Assembly: GCA_963704515.1 (NCBI GenBank)
Contig: OY969913.1
Span: 372,001-436,000 of the forward strand
Source of the DNA: VRUE01 sp963704515
GTDB lineage: Bacteria; Actinomycetota; Thermoleophilia; Solirubrobacterales; 70-9
Reading direction: 5' to 3'
DNA: 64,000 nucleotides
The position numbers and the translations under genes were made by a program. The notes under the pieces were generated by a model. It was not told the origin of the DNA. It saw only the letters and a list, made by a program, of their open reading frames with translations, and did no database searches. This document shows, piece by piece, positions 24,524 to 32,843 of this stretch; positions within the stretch are counted from its first letter, which is position 1; every line of letters begins with the position of its first letter.

Positions 24524-24570
24524 TTCCGGTGTGCCTTATCCACCTATAGGGGAGAAAAGGCGCACCGGAA
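24524..24570. repeat. 47-bp palindromic element, type B, before birA
   Basis: Same arms as 22924 (TTCCGGTGTGCCTT with AAGGCGCACCGGAA, one G-U type mismatch) and same 19-nt loop length, loop ATCCACCTATAGGGGAGAA. It starts 3 nt after the hemD stop and ends 2 nt before the birA ATG at 24573. GGGGAGAAAAGG within it is the likely ribosome binding region. Confidence 0.88.
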
Positions 24571-24572
24571 CC

Positions 24573-25331
24573 ATGTTTGGGAGGCCGCATAGGCACTACC
24601 GGGTCACGGATTCGACCAACGAGCGAGCGCGGGCGCTGGTTGAGGCCGGGGCGCCGGATGGGACCGTCGTCACCGCCCGGGAACAGACAGCGGGACGCGG
24701 ACGGCAGGGGCGGGTCTGGACGGCGCCCGAAGGCAAGGCGCTGCTCTACTCGGCGATCCTGCGCCCGCTCGACGAGCGCCACCTGCTGCTGCCGCTCTCC
24801 GTCCCGCTGGCCGTCTGCGCCGCCGCCGAGGAGCTGCGACCCGGCATCGAGTGCCAGGTCAAGTGGCCCAACGACATCTGGCTCGGCGGCCGCAAGCTCT
24901 CCGGAATCCTGATCGAGGCAAAGCCCCAGGCCGGCTGGGCCGTGGTCGGCATCGGCCTGAATCTGACCATAGCTCCAGCGGAGTTCCCGCCCGACCTCCG
25001 CCAGCCGGCGACTTCGCTCTTCGAGGCGGCCAAAGGGACTCGGGAGGACTCTCGCGACAGCCTCCCCGCTGTTGCTGTCGCGAGAGTCCCCCCGAGTCCC
25101 CTCACCGTCACGAAAGCCCTAAACCGCCATCTCGACCGTTGGGTCTCGGCGCCGTCTGACGAAGTCCTCAGCGAGTGGCGGAGCCGCGACGGCCTGCTTG
25201 GACGGGAGCTTTCCTGGGACGGCGGCTCAGGCGTCGCCGACGGCATCGACGACCGCGGCAACCTCGTCGTCGTCGTTCCCGGCGGGGACCGCGTCAGCCT
25301 CGGAGCCGGCGAGGTCAGCCTCCGCCTCTGA
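24573..25331 (+). CDS. birA: Biotin-[acetyl-CoA carboxylase] ligase
   Basis: Attaches biotin to carboxyl-carrier proteins via biotinyl-AMP. 252 residues without the N-terminal DNA-binding domain of E. coli BirA: DSTNERARAL, AREQTAGRGRQGRVW (biotinyl-AMP loop), CQVKWPNDIWLGGRKLSGILIEA, and WAVVGIGLNL. The segment after DLRQPATSLFEAA (KGTREDSRDSLPAVAVARVP) is encoded by a 66-bp palindrome and looks like an in-frame insertion between the catalytic and C-terminal domains. The 3' 105 nt overlap the convergent helicase gene. Confidence 0.92.
   Translation: MFGRPHRHYRVTDSTNERARALVEAGAPDGTVVTAREQTAGRGRQGRVWTAPEGKALLYSAILRPLDERHLLLPLSVPLAVCAAAEELRPGIECQVKWPNDIWLGGRKLSGILIEAKPQAGWAVVGIGLNLTIAPAEFPPDLRQPATSLFEAAKGTREDSRDSLPAVAVARVPPSPLTVTKALNRHLDRWVSAPSDEVLSEWRSRDGLLGRELSWDGGSGVADGIDDRGNLVVVVPGGDRVSLGAGEVSLRL
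25035..25100. repeat. 66-bp palindrome inside birA, type C (26-nt arms, 14-nt loop)
   Basis: 25035-25060 pairs with 25075-25100 with a single mismatch, around CCTCCCCGCTGTTG. Length 66 is 22 codons, so the frame is kept. It encodes part of a poorly conserved linker of BirA. GACTCTCGCGACAG in the arm resembles the CTCGCGA motif of the hairpins at 12281 and 13989. Confidence 0.88.
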
Positions 25332-27791
25332 GGCGCCGTCCTCGCCCGGCATGGTCGCCTCCGCGGACTGAGCCTTGCCGTTCTTCGCGGCCCGGCCGTC
25401 CTTCTTCGTCCGCTTCTTGCTCCGTTTACGGCGCTTGCCGCCTTTGGGGAAGTTGCGCAGCAGCTCGCGGGCGACGGCCGAGGGCTTGCGCGCCATCCGC
25501 ATCCGCGCCCCGCGCAGCACCTCTTCGCCCTCCGGCGTGTGTGACACCGCGGCGGCGAGCAGCGCGATCCCCAGCCGCCGGTCCTGTTTGCGCGACGCGT
25601 GCACCAGTCGCCGCGCGTTGCGCCCGTGCGCCCGGCCGGAGGAGTTGACCAGCAGGCCGAGCAGCCGCTTGGTCTCCGGCCAGCGCTGCACGGCGTACTC
25701 TTCGTGCAGCTCGCGGGTGTAGGAGGCGAGCCGCCAGACCCACGCCTGGGCCTGGTCGCGGCGACCGATCCGCTTGTCGACCAGGGACTGCAGCAGCGTC
25801 CGCGTGCCGGCCCGTTTGTCGTCGCGGCTCCAGGTGCCGACGATGTCGATCGCGTCGTCAAATGCCTCCGCGTCGCCGACCTCGGCGATCTCGCTCAGCG
25901 CCTTCAGTTTCAGCTGCGAGTTGCGGTTACGCTGCACGCAGGTGAGCAGGAAGCGGCGCTTCAGTTCCTGCGAGCCGCTGCCCTGCAGGATCGCCCGCGC
26001 CCGCCGCCAGCCCTGCGGGTTGACCCGGGCCCCGGCCAGCGCCGCCCAAGCGTGCTGCTCGGCGTGGTCGAGGTTCTCCACCGCGATCCGCCATAGCTCG
26101 CGTTCGAGCACCTGCATGCGGCGCTCCTCCTCGCCGGAGACGGGCACGATCCGCCGCTCGACCCGGATCCGCCGCCCGCGCGAGCGCCGCACCGGGCCGA
26201 TCACGATCGCGCCGCCGCGGTAGACGTCGCGGTCGAGCAGGCTGTGCAGGGTGACAATCGTCTCGTCGTGGGTGGTCGCCGGGTGGACGAAGTCGATCAC
26301 CAGGCCGGCCTCCTTGCCCGGCGCGCGCCGGGTGACGCGACCGACCCGCTGCTGGTAGATCCGCCGCGAGGCGGTCGGGGCGAGGTGCATGCAAAGCGTC
26401 GCCCGCGGCGAGTTCCAGCCCTCGGCGAGCAGCATCGCGTTGCAGAGCACGTCGACCTCGCCGCGCTCGAAGCCGGCGAGGATCTCGGCCAGTTCGCGCT
26501 TCGGCGTCTCGCCGGAGACGGCGCGCGCGGCAACCCCGATGCTCTGCAGCGCCCGCGCCACGTTCTTGGCGTGCTGCACGCCGGCCGTGTAGAGCACGCC
26601 GGGCATGCCGTCGAAGCGCGTTTTGTAGAGGTCGGCGATCGCCACGTTGAAGGGCTCCTGGTCGAGCAGCGCGGCCAGCTCCTCCTGGTCGAAGTCCTGG
26701 TCGACCTCGCCTTTGCGCAGCGGCACCTTGGCGATCGTCCGCACCCCGGGGCCGGGCGGGATGCGCATGCAGCGCAGCGGCGAGATCACGCCGCGCCGCG
26801 CCGCCTGGATCAGGTCGAAGCGCGAGGTCTGGGTCGGGAAGAGGTCGGCGACGTGGCGCGCGATCAGCGCCCCGGTCGCGGTCATGCCGATGAAGACGGG
26901 ACCGGTCCAGGCGCGGATGCAGGCGCTCGTCTTCTCGCCAAGCGCGGTGTGCGCCTCGTCGCAGATCACGATCGAGTAGGCGTCGGAGATCTTCTTGTGG
27001 TTGCGGACGAACCACTGGTAGGTCTCGACCGTGACCGGGCCGTCGGGGTCGTCGCGGCCGTTCATCAGCGGCGGGCGCAGGCGCTCCTTGTAACCGCGGT
27101 CGGAGATCTCGCCGATGAACTGGTCGACGAGGTTGCGGCGGTGGGTAAGGATCAGCACGCCGCCGGTCCGCGAGGCGTCGATGAAGCCGACCGCCGCCAC
27201 GGTCTTGCCGGCGCCGGTCGCGTGCTCGAACCAGAAGCGGCGCTCGGCGCCGGGGTCCTCGGGCGCCTCCTCGATCGTCTCCTCGTCGTCCTCCGCGGGC
27301 TGCTCCTCCCAGTCCATCGGCTCCTCGTCGGGCGCCAGCTCTTCGTCCTCGAGCTCGGCCTCGCCGTTGGCCTCGGCGCCGTCGGAACTCGCCTCCTCCT
27401 CGACCTTGCCGTTCGACTTGCCGTTGGCCTCGCCGTCGATCGCCACCTGCTGCTCGGCCATCAACTCGGTCAGGGTGCCCGAGAGGGCGTCGACCTGGTG
27501 CGGGTTAAGTTCCGCCCCGTCGCGCAGCTTCGGCGGTTCGTCGGCGAGCAGGCGCTCCAGGCCCAGCAGCAGGGAGAAAGCCCGGCGCCACTCGATCGAG
27601 GGGTTCTCGGCTCCCTCGTCGAGCTCGGCCAGGGCCGCATCGAGGGCGCGGCGGCGCGCCGTGCCGGACGCCAGCGCCTCCGGTCCCTCCCCGTCGAGCA
27701 GGAAGGGCTCGCGGACGAACTCGGCCGCCCGATCTATGTCGGCGCTAGAAGGAACTGCCGCTGGCGCGGCAACATCGCTGGTCTTGGCCAT
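25227..27791 (-). CDS. Superfamily II DEAD/DEAH-box helicase with acidic insertion
   Basis: 854 residues from ATG 27791. A Q-like motif LNPHQVDAL (about 95-103) and Walker A HATGAGKT (190-197) are separated by about 65 residues rich in Glu and Asp (117-183). Then come Walker B VICDEAH, FIGMTATGAL, and the C-terminal helicase motifs WNSPRATL and YQQRVGRVTR. After the helicase core lies a helical region and a strongly basic segment (KGGKRRKRSKKRTKKDG), then an acidic tail. Similar to restriction- or phage-type SF2 helicases; the role is unknown. The 3' end overlaps birA by 105 nt. An alternative TTG start lies at 27821. Confidence 0.85.
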   Translation of the reverse strand: MAKTSDVAAPAAVPSSADIDRAAEFVREPFLLDGEGPEALASGTARRRALDAALAELDEGAENPSIEWRRAFSLLLGLERLLADEPPKLRDGAELNPHQVDALSGTLTELMAEQQVAIDGEANGKSNGKVEEEASSDGAEANGEAELEDEELAPDEEPMDWEEQPAEDDEETIEEAPEDPGAERRFWFEHATGAGKTVAAVGFIDASRTGGVLILTHRRNLVDQFIGEISDRGYKERLRPPLMNGRDDPDGPVTVETYQWFVRNHKKISDAYSIVICDEAHTALGEKTSACIRAWTGPVFIGMTATGALIARHVADLFPTQTSRFDLIQAARRGVISPLRCMRIPPGPGVRTIAKVPLRKGEVDQDFDQEELAALLDQEPFNVAIADLYKTRFDGMPGVLYTAGVQHAKNVARALQSIGVAARAVSGETPKRELAEILAGFERGEVDVLCNAMLLAEGWNSPRATLCMHLAPTASRRIYQQRVGRVTRRAPGKEAGLVIDFVHPATTHDETIVTLHSLLDRDVYRGGAIVIGPVRRSRGRRIRVERRIVPVSGEEERRMQVLERELWRIAVENLDHAEQHAWAALAGARVNPQGWRRARAILQGSGSQELKRRFLLTCVQRNRNSQLKLKALSEIAEVGDAEAFDDAIDIVGTWSRDDKRAGTRTLLQSLVDKRIGRRDQAQAWVWRLASYTRELHEEYAVQRWPETKRLLGLLVNSSGRAHGRNARRLVHASRKQDRRLGIALLAAAVSHTPEGEEVLRGARMRMARKPSAVARELLRNFPKGGKRRKRSKKRTKKDGRAAKNGKAQSAEATMPGEDGASEAEADLAGSEADAVPAGNDDDEVAAVVDAVGDA

Positions 27792-27919
27792 GAAGGCTTT
27801 CGGTTTCCGTCCCCGCCGCAACTTGGACGTGGCGGGGGCACTAGGACAAGCGTCCCGCGGGGCCTCTCAGCGTCCCCCCGGCGCTCTCAGCGGTTCGCCT
27901 CGCAGTACGCGAACCGAAC

Positions 27920-28537
27920 ATGCGTATTGTAATCAAGGAATTGCCTAAGGCGACAGGACAGTTCGCTATCTGCCTGGCGGCGGCGGCCCTGGCAGTGCTG
28001 GCCGGGACCGGCTGCGGCTCCAGCGCGGGCGGCGACTACGGCGGCAAGCACCCCGACTACGCGACGGCGCTGGCCGGGGCACCCGCTCCGCTGACCGCCC
28101 TCTACAAGCAGGCGGATCAGCTGCTGCCGGGCGGGAGGGAAGCCTTCGAACGTCGGCTCGCCGGCCTGAAGGGTTACCCGGCCGTGGTCAACGTCTGGGC
28201 GTCCTGGTGCGGTCCCTGCCGCTACGAGTTCCCCACTCTGCAGAAGCTCTCGGCCCAGTACGGCAAACAGGTCGCCTTCCTCGGCGTCAACAGCCAGGAC
28301 TCCGACGCTCGCGCCAAGGAACTGCTCGAAGAAGCGCCCGTGCCCTACCCGAGCTACTCGGACTCCGGCCAGGACATCACCGACGCGATCGGGGCAGGCC
28401 GCGGCCTGCCCGACACCGCCTTCTACCGCCGCGACGGCTCGCTCTGCTATCTGAAGGCGGGGCCCTTCGCCGAGGGAGCCGAACTGGCCGCCGACATTCG
28501 CCGCTTCGCCCTGCGCGAAGAATGCGAAGGCGGATAA
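27920..28537 (+). CDS. Membrane-anchored TlpA-like thiol-disulfide oxidoreductase
   Basis: 205 residues. The N-terminal hydrophobic segment FAICLAAAALAVLAGTGCG may be a signal anchor or a non-canonical lipobox. The thioredoxin domain has VVNVWASWCGPCRYEFPTLQ with redox Cys97/Cys100, and later GLPDTAFYRRDG with the cis-Pro. TlpA/ResA proteins keep thiols reduced outside the membrane, for example for heme attachment to apocytochrome c, which would fit the nearby ccm genes, though this link is inference. The NfeD gene starts 8 nt after its stop. Confidence 0.88.
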   Translation: MRIVIKELPKATGQFAICLAAAALAVLAGTGCGSSAGGDYGGKHPDYATALAGAPAPLTALYKQADQLLPGGREAFERRLAGLKGYPAVVNVWASWCGPCRYEFPTLQKLSAQYGKQVAFLGVNSQDSDARAKELLEEAPVPYPSYSDSGQDITDAIGAGRGLPDTAFYRRDGSLCYLKAGPFAEGAELAADIRRFALREECEGG

Positions 28538-28544
28538 TCGGCGC

Positions 28545-29024
28545 ATGGACGCGGCCGTGGTCATCGCCCTGCTCGGCATCGCCCTGCTCGTCGCCGAGCT
28601 GCTGCTCTCGACCGGCGGCGTGCTGGCCGCGCTGGGGGGGCTCGGCCTGATCGCCGCGGGCATCCTCGCCCTCGAGTCCGGCAGCGGCGCCGCCGACGTG
28701 GTCGGGCCGGCGCTGATCGCGCTCGGCGTGCTCTCGGTCGTCGCCTTCTACTTCATCACCCGCAAGGTGGTCGAGGCGCATCGCTCCGAGCCGGTTCGGA
28801 CCGGCACCGAGGAGCTGATCGGGGCGATCGCCGAGGCGCGCAGCACGCTTGACCCGGAGGGTCAGGTCTGGGCCGGCGGCACGGTCTGGAGCGCCCGCCT
28901 CGCCAACGGCTCAGGGGCTGTCCGCCTGGGAGATAGAGTCCGCATCGATGCGGTCGAGGGGCTGACCCTGGTGGTCCGTCCTCTCCCGCCGCGCACCGCC
29001 AAAGACGAGGAGGAAGCAAGCTGA
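28545..29024 (+). CDS. NfeD-family membrane protein
   Basis: 159 residues: two or three N-terminal membrane helices (VVIALLGIALLVAELLL; ALGGLGLIAAGILAL; LIALGVLSVVAFYFITRK) followed by a cytosolic OB-fold (ELIGAIAEARSTLDPEGQVW, VRIDAVEGLTLVVRPL). NfeD short forms pair with SPFH/stomatin proteins, and here the slipin gene follows with a one-base overlap (ATG 29024), supporting the call. Confidence 0.9.
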   Translation: MDAAVVIALLGIALLVAELLLSTGGVLAALGGLGLIAAGILALESGSGAADVVGPALIALGVLSVVAFYFITRKVVEAHRSEPVRTGTEELIGAIAEARSTLDPEGQVWAGGTVWSARLANGSGAVRLGDRVRIDAVEGLTLVVRPLPPRTAKDEEEAS

Positions 29025-29779
29025 TGGCAGTCGCACTCGGGGTACTGGTCATCGTCGCCTTCTTCGTAGTGATCGCGCTCGGCACCTCGGTGCGGGTGCT
29101 GCGCGAGTACGAGCGCGGGGTGATCTTCCGCCTCGGCCGCCTGATCGCCCAGAAGGGCCCGGGCCTGATCCTGCTGATTCCACTGATCGACCGGATGGTC
29201 AGGGTCGACCTGCGCACGGTGACGCTGAACATCCCGCCGCAGGAGGTGATCACCCGGGACAACGTTCCGGCCGGCGTCAACGCCGTCGCCTACTTCCGCG
29301 TGATCGACTCGCGCAAGGCGATCGTCGAGGTCGAGAACTTCCTGCTCGCCACCTCGCAGATCTCGCAGACCGCGCTGCGCTCGGTGCTCGGCAAGGCCGA
29401 GTTCGACCAGCTGCTCTCCGAGCGCGAGCGGCTCAACGAGGAGCTGCAGAAGATCATCGACGAGTCGACCGAGCCCTGGGGCGTGAAGGTGACCGCGGTC
29501 GAGATCAAGGACGTCGAAATCCCCGAGCAGATGCAGCGGGCGATCGCCCGCCAGGCCGAGGCGGAGCGCGAGCGGCGGGCGAAGATCATCAACTCCGAGG
29601 GCGAGTACCAGGCGGCGCAGAAGCTCACCGACGCCGCCGACATCATCAGCACCAACCCGGCTTCGCTGCAGCTGCGCTACCTGCAGACCCTGCTCGAAAT
29701 CGGCAGCAACCAGAACACGACGGTGGTCTTCCCGCTGCCGATGGACGTGCTCAAGCCGTTCCTCAAAGACGGCGATTGA
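29024..29779 (+). CDS. Slipin (stomatin-like SPFH-domain protein)
   Basis: 251 residues: an N-terminal helix (VLVIVAFFVVIALGTSV), then the SPFH/band-7 domain beginning VLREYERGVIFRLGRL and continuing DLRTVTLNIPPQEVITRDNVP, then a coiled coil EQMQRAIARQAEAERERRAKIINSEGE. Such proteins oligomerise and organise membrane microdomains, typically with an NfeD partner, encoded just upstream. The 3' end overlaps the next gene by 4 nt. Confidence 0.93.
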   Translation: MAVALGVLVIVAFFVVIALGTSVRVLREYERGVIFRLGRLIAQKGPGLILLIPLIDRMVRVDLRTVTLNIPPQEVITRDNVPAGVNAVAYFRVIDSRKAIVEVENFLLATSQISQTALRSVLGKAEFDQLLSERERLNEELQKIIDESTEPWGVKVTAVEIKDVEIPEQMQRAIARQAEAERERRAKIINSEGEYQAAQKLTDAADIISTNPASLQLRYLQTLLEIGSNQNTTVVFPLPMDVLKPFLKDGD

Positions 29780-30816
29780 CCGAGCTCCGCATCGACCAGC
29801 TCTCCGGCCTGCCGGCGATCCTGGCGCCGGGCCGGGCCGAGCGCCCGGAGGGCTTCAAGCTGGCGGCGAGCGAGCCGAAGGGCGCGGAGATGTGCCCCTT
29901 CTGCGAGGGACGCGAGGACCGCACGCCGCCCGAGGTCTACGCGACGCGACCCGGGGGCGGCGCGCCCGATACGCCCGGCTGGACGACGCGGGTCGTGCCC
30001 AACCTCTACCCGGCGCTCAGCGGCGATTCCGGAGAGCCGCGGGCGAGCGGCGCGACGACGGGGGAGGCGGGCGCCTTCGCCAGCAGCGGCGACCCACTGC
30101 TGGCGTCGCGCCGCGCGGGGGAGCCCGACCTCTTTGCCTCGCGCCCGGCGGCCGGCACCCACGAGGTGCTGATCAGCTCCCCGCGGCACGTCACCGCCCT
30201 GCACGAGCTGGACGAGGGCCAGTTCGCGGCCGCGGTCGCCACCTGGCGCGCGCGGATGCGAGCCCACGCCCACGCCTCCTACGTGCAGCTGATCGTCAAC
30301 GAGGGCGGCGGCGCGGGCGCCTCGCTCGAGCACAGCCACGCGCAGCTCTACGCACTCGACTTCGTCCCCGCTGCCGTCGCGCGCGAGCGCGAGCGCGCCG
30401 GTGCCTACGCCGAACGGACGCAGGGCGGCGGACTACTCAGCGACGTCCTGGTCGAGGAGGTGCGCCGGCGCGAGCGGCTGGTCGCGATCGACGACGAGGC
30501 GGCGCTGATCTGCCCCTGGGCCTCGCGCTCGCCCTTTGAGCTGCGCGTGGTGCCGCGCCGCGAGGCTCGCAGCTTCGCCGAGGACGAGGCCGGCGCGGCG
30601 ATGATCCACCAGGCGCTGCGCCTGCTGGCGCAGCGCTTCGGGCGCTCGCCCGAGCTCAACCTATGGGTGAAGACGGCGCCCCGCGGCGCCGAGCGATTCC
30701 ACTGGCACGTCGACATCGCGCCGCGGCTCAGCATCAAGGCCGGCTTCGAGCTCGCCACCGGCGTCGACATCAATACCTACCCGCCCGAGCGCGCCGCCGA
30801 CGATCTGCGTCAGTGA
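29776..30816 (+). CDS. Galactose-1-phosphate uridylyltransferase-like (HIT superfamily)
   Basis: 346 residues. CPFCEGREDRTPPEV holds a CxxC metal site; the nucleophilic histidine motif is SLEHSHAQLYAL; the second half has LVAIDDEAALICPWASRSPFELRVVPRR and FHWHVDIAPRL. This matches GalT-type nucleotidyltransferases, though the related actinobacterial DUF4921/GalT-like group has other or unknown substrates. The start is TTG 29776, overlapping the slipin stop (TTGA). About 30 residues rich in Gly, Ser and Ala (near 80-110) interrupt the fold compared with E. coli GalT. Confidence 0.82.
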   Translation: MTELRIDQLSGLPAILAPGRAERPEGFKLAASEPKGAEMCPFCEGREDRTPPEVYATRPGGGAPDTPGWTTRVVPNLYPALSGDSGEPRASGATTGEAGAFASSGDPLLASRRAGEPDLFASRPAAGTHEVLISSPRHVTALHELDEGQFAAAVATWRARMRAHAHASYVQLIVNEGGGAGASLEHSHAQLYALDFVPAAVARERERAGAYAERTQGGGLLSDVLVEEVRRRERLVAIDDEAALICPWASRSPFELRVVPRREARSFAEDEAGAAMIHQALRLLAQRFGRSPELNLWVKTAPRGAERFHWHVDIAPRLSIKAGFELATGVDINTYPPERAADDLRQ

Positions 30817-32699
30817 GCGCGGTGGTGGCGCCGCCGGTGCTTGCGGTGGCGCCTGTGCTTGCGGTGCTTCTTCACGCAGCGGGGCTTGCCGTGAACACGG
30901 GCCTTGCGGAAGCCCCTACGACAGGTGAGACCCTTCTTCGGGGGGGTGGACGGCACGCTTGGCGGCTGTTCGACTGAACCACCGCCGGAGCCGAATTCTC
31001 GGGGTGTTTCGTCTTCGGGCACCGGTTCCGATTCTTCGGGTGGAGGCGAAAGGGTCGTGAATTCGATGTCGTCACCCTGAACCGAGCCGGCGTTGCTGAT
31101 CACGGCGAGGCGGTAGTGGTAGGTCGTGCTCGGGGCGAATCCGGTGAGGATGACGCTCTCCGAGACATCCGTACCGCCGATGCCGACCGGGGTCGGGCAG
31201 TTGAGGCTTTTCCCGTAGGACTGGGTCGGGCCGTATTCGATCAGGCAGCTGGTCACCGTCCCGCCGTGCGAGTTGACCTTGCCGTGCAGGGTCGCCTTGT
31301 TGGTGTTCACCGCCGTCGCCGCTTCGGTGGTCACCGTCGCCGGAGCTTCCGCCAGCGTCGTGAATTCCATCGCGCCGCCGCTGACCGTGCCGGCGTCGTT
31401 GGTCGCGACGATCCGGTAGTCGTAGGTGGCGGTCGAAGAGAGACCCGGCACCTGGGCGCTCACCGCGGTGGCGCTCGATCCATCGGGCAGCGACGAGCAG
31501 GGCACGCTGCTCGCCCCGGCGAAGCCACTGGACTGGAAGGAAGCGTCGTCCGCGTAGTCGAAGTGGCAGTCGCTTGTTGCGTCGAAGTTCGCGTTCACCG
31601 TCGCCTTCACGGTGGCTTCGACCTGGCCAACCGGCGCCGCCGGACTGGTCGTCGCGGTCGGCGGGCCGATCGTGCCCAGGTCGAAAACCCGCAGCACGTC
31701 GGCCCCCGGGTCGCTCGCGTACAGCCTATGGGTGGTTGCATTGATCGCGATCGGCCCGGCAGCAGCGGCCCCGCCGCTGACGGACCCAAACAGGCCGGCT
31801 CCGAAATCGTCGAACCTGACCCCGGACGAGTCGTAGGCGACGATGTGGTACTTCGTCCCGCCCGGATAATCGCCGACGAAGACCGAGTCGTTGGAGGGGT
31901 CGACGGCAACGGCGCCAGCGTGCTTGCCGCTCTGCAGGGTCGACGAGTATTCGTACCCGCTGCCGGAGTCGGTGAGCTTGACGACTTCGTCCGTCCCGAC
32001 GTCCACCACGTAGAGGTCGTCCGCGGAGTCGAGGGCGACGCTGGTTGGTTCGTCGAAGGCACCGCCCGGGCAGGCTTCGCAGGCGATGGTTTCCTGCAGA
32101 GCACCGGAGGAGTCGTAGACGAGCACGGCGCCCTCCGCGCTGCTGGGCACGAAGACCCTTCCGGTCGAGTCCGTGGCGATCCTCGGTCCTTCGTTGATCT
32201 GGCCGCCGGTAGAGAATTCAGCTCCGGGGGTCCCGGTCGGGGAGAACTGGTCCATCCGCCCCGCCGTGCCAAATGGTCCGAGCAACGTTTCGATGGAGGT
32301 CTCCAGCGCGTAGATGTCGTGCGTCACCGGGTTCACCGCCACGCCTGTGAAGACGCGGTCCTGTTCCGCCGCAAACGGGGAGGTTTCCGTAGGGGTGCCC
32401 GATGCGCTCAGCTGATCGATCTGACCAAGTTCGAGTTCGCTGACGTTTATCGCGAAGTGGGTGCGCGGGATCGCGACGTAGATTTCTCCGCTCGATTGAT
32501 CGACTGCCAGTTGCTGCGGGAATTCGCCCGGCACCGAGATGGACGCCGGCGAGGCCGGCTTGTAGCCCATGCTGGCCCTCGCTCCGGGCGCCGCCGTTGC
32601 GCCAACCAGGGAAAGGGCGCCGAGCGTCACCAGAAGCCATCGCCCTCGCCGATCTCGTGGATTCCCGCCCCGCCAGGGCCGCATCGCCGCATCGCTCAT
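30810..32699 (-). CDS. Large secreted beta-propeller/fibronectin-type protein
   Basis: 629 residues from ATG 32699. A twin-arginine-like or Sec signal (RRGRWLLVTLGALSLVGATA) leads into NHL-type repeats (FPQQLAVDQSSGEIYVA, PTSVALDSADDLYVVD, GAVAVDPSNDSVFVGD) and then two fibronectin-like domains (SSTATYDYRIVATNDAGTVSG; PSTTYHYRLAVISNAGSVQG). The tail is Pro-rich and ends with GFRKARVHGKPRCVKK followed by alternating His/Arg/Lys. This tail type recurs in secreted proteins of Solirubrobacterales-like genomes and may be a cell-wall anchor. Function unknown. The upstream open frame to 33818 is shadow. Confidence 0.85.
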   Translation of the reverse strand: MSDAAMRPWRGGNPRDRRGRWLLVTLGALSLVGATAAPGARASMGYKPASPASISVPGEFPQQLAVDQSSGEIYVAIPRTHFAINVSELELGQIDQLSASGTPTETSPFAAEQDRVFTGVAVNPVTHDIYALETSIETLLGPFGTAGRMDQFSPTGTPGAEFSTGGQINEGPRIATDSTGRVFVPSSAEGAVLVYDSSGALQETIACEACPGGAFDEPTSVALDSADDLYVVDVGTDEVVKLTDSGSGYEYSSTLQSGKHAGAVAVDPSNDSVFVGDYPGGTKYHIVAYDSSGVRFDDFGAGLFGSVSGGAAAAGPIAINATTHRLYASDPGADVLRVFDLGTIGPPTATTSPAAPVGQVEATVKATVNANFDATSDCHFDYADDASFQSSGFAGASSVPCSSLPDGSSATAVSAQVPGLSSTATYDYRIVATNDAGTVSGGAMEFTTLAEAPATVTTEAATAVNTNKATLHGKVNSHGGTVTSCLIEYGPTQSYGKSLNCPTPVGIGGTDVSESVILTGFAPSTTYHYRLAVISNAGSVQGDDIEFTTLSPPPEESEPVPEDETPREFGSGGGSVEQPPSVPSTPPKKGLTCRRGFRKARVHGKPRCVKKHRKHRRHRKHRRRHHRAH

Positions 32700-32843
32700 C
32701 GTCCAGCCTCCCGCTGCCGTTTGACTTCTCGGAGCCAGCTGTCCCTCAGCAAACCGGCGTGTGTCTGGACGGTAGCAACAGCGATTGGTCGAGATCGACA
32801 GTTCGACAAGCGTTAACGGTGGCGAGGTAGTCTCGCCCGGCCA

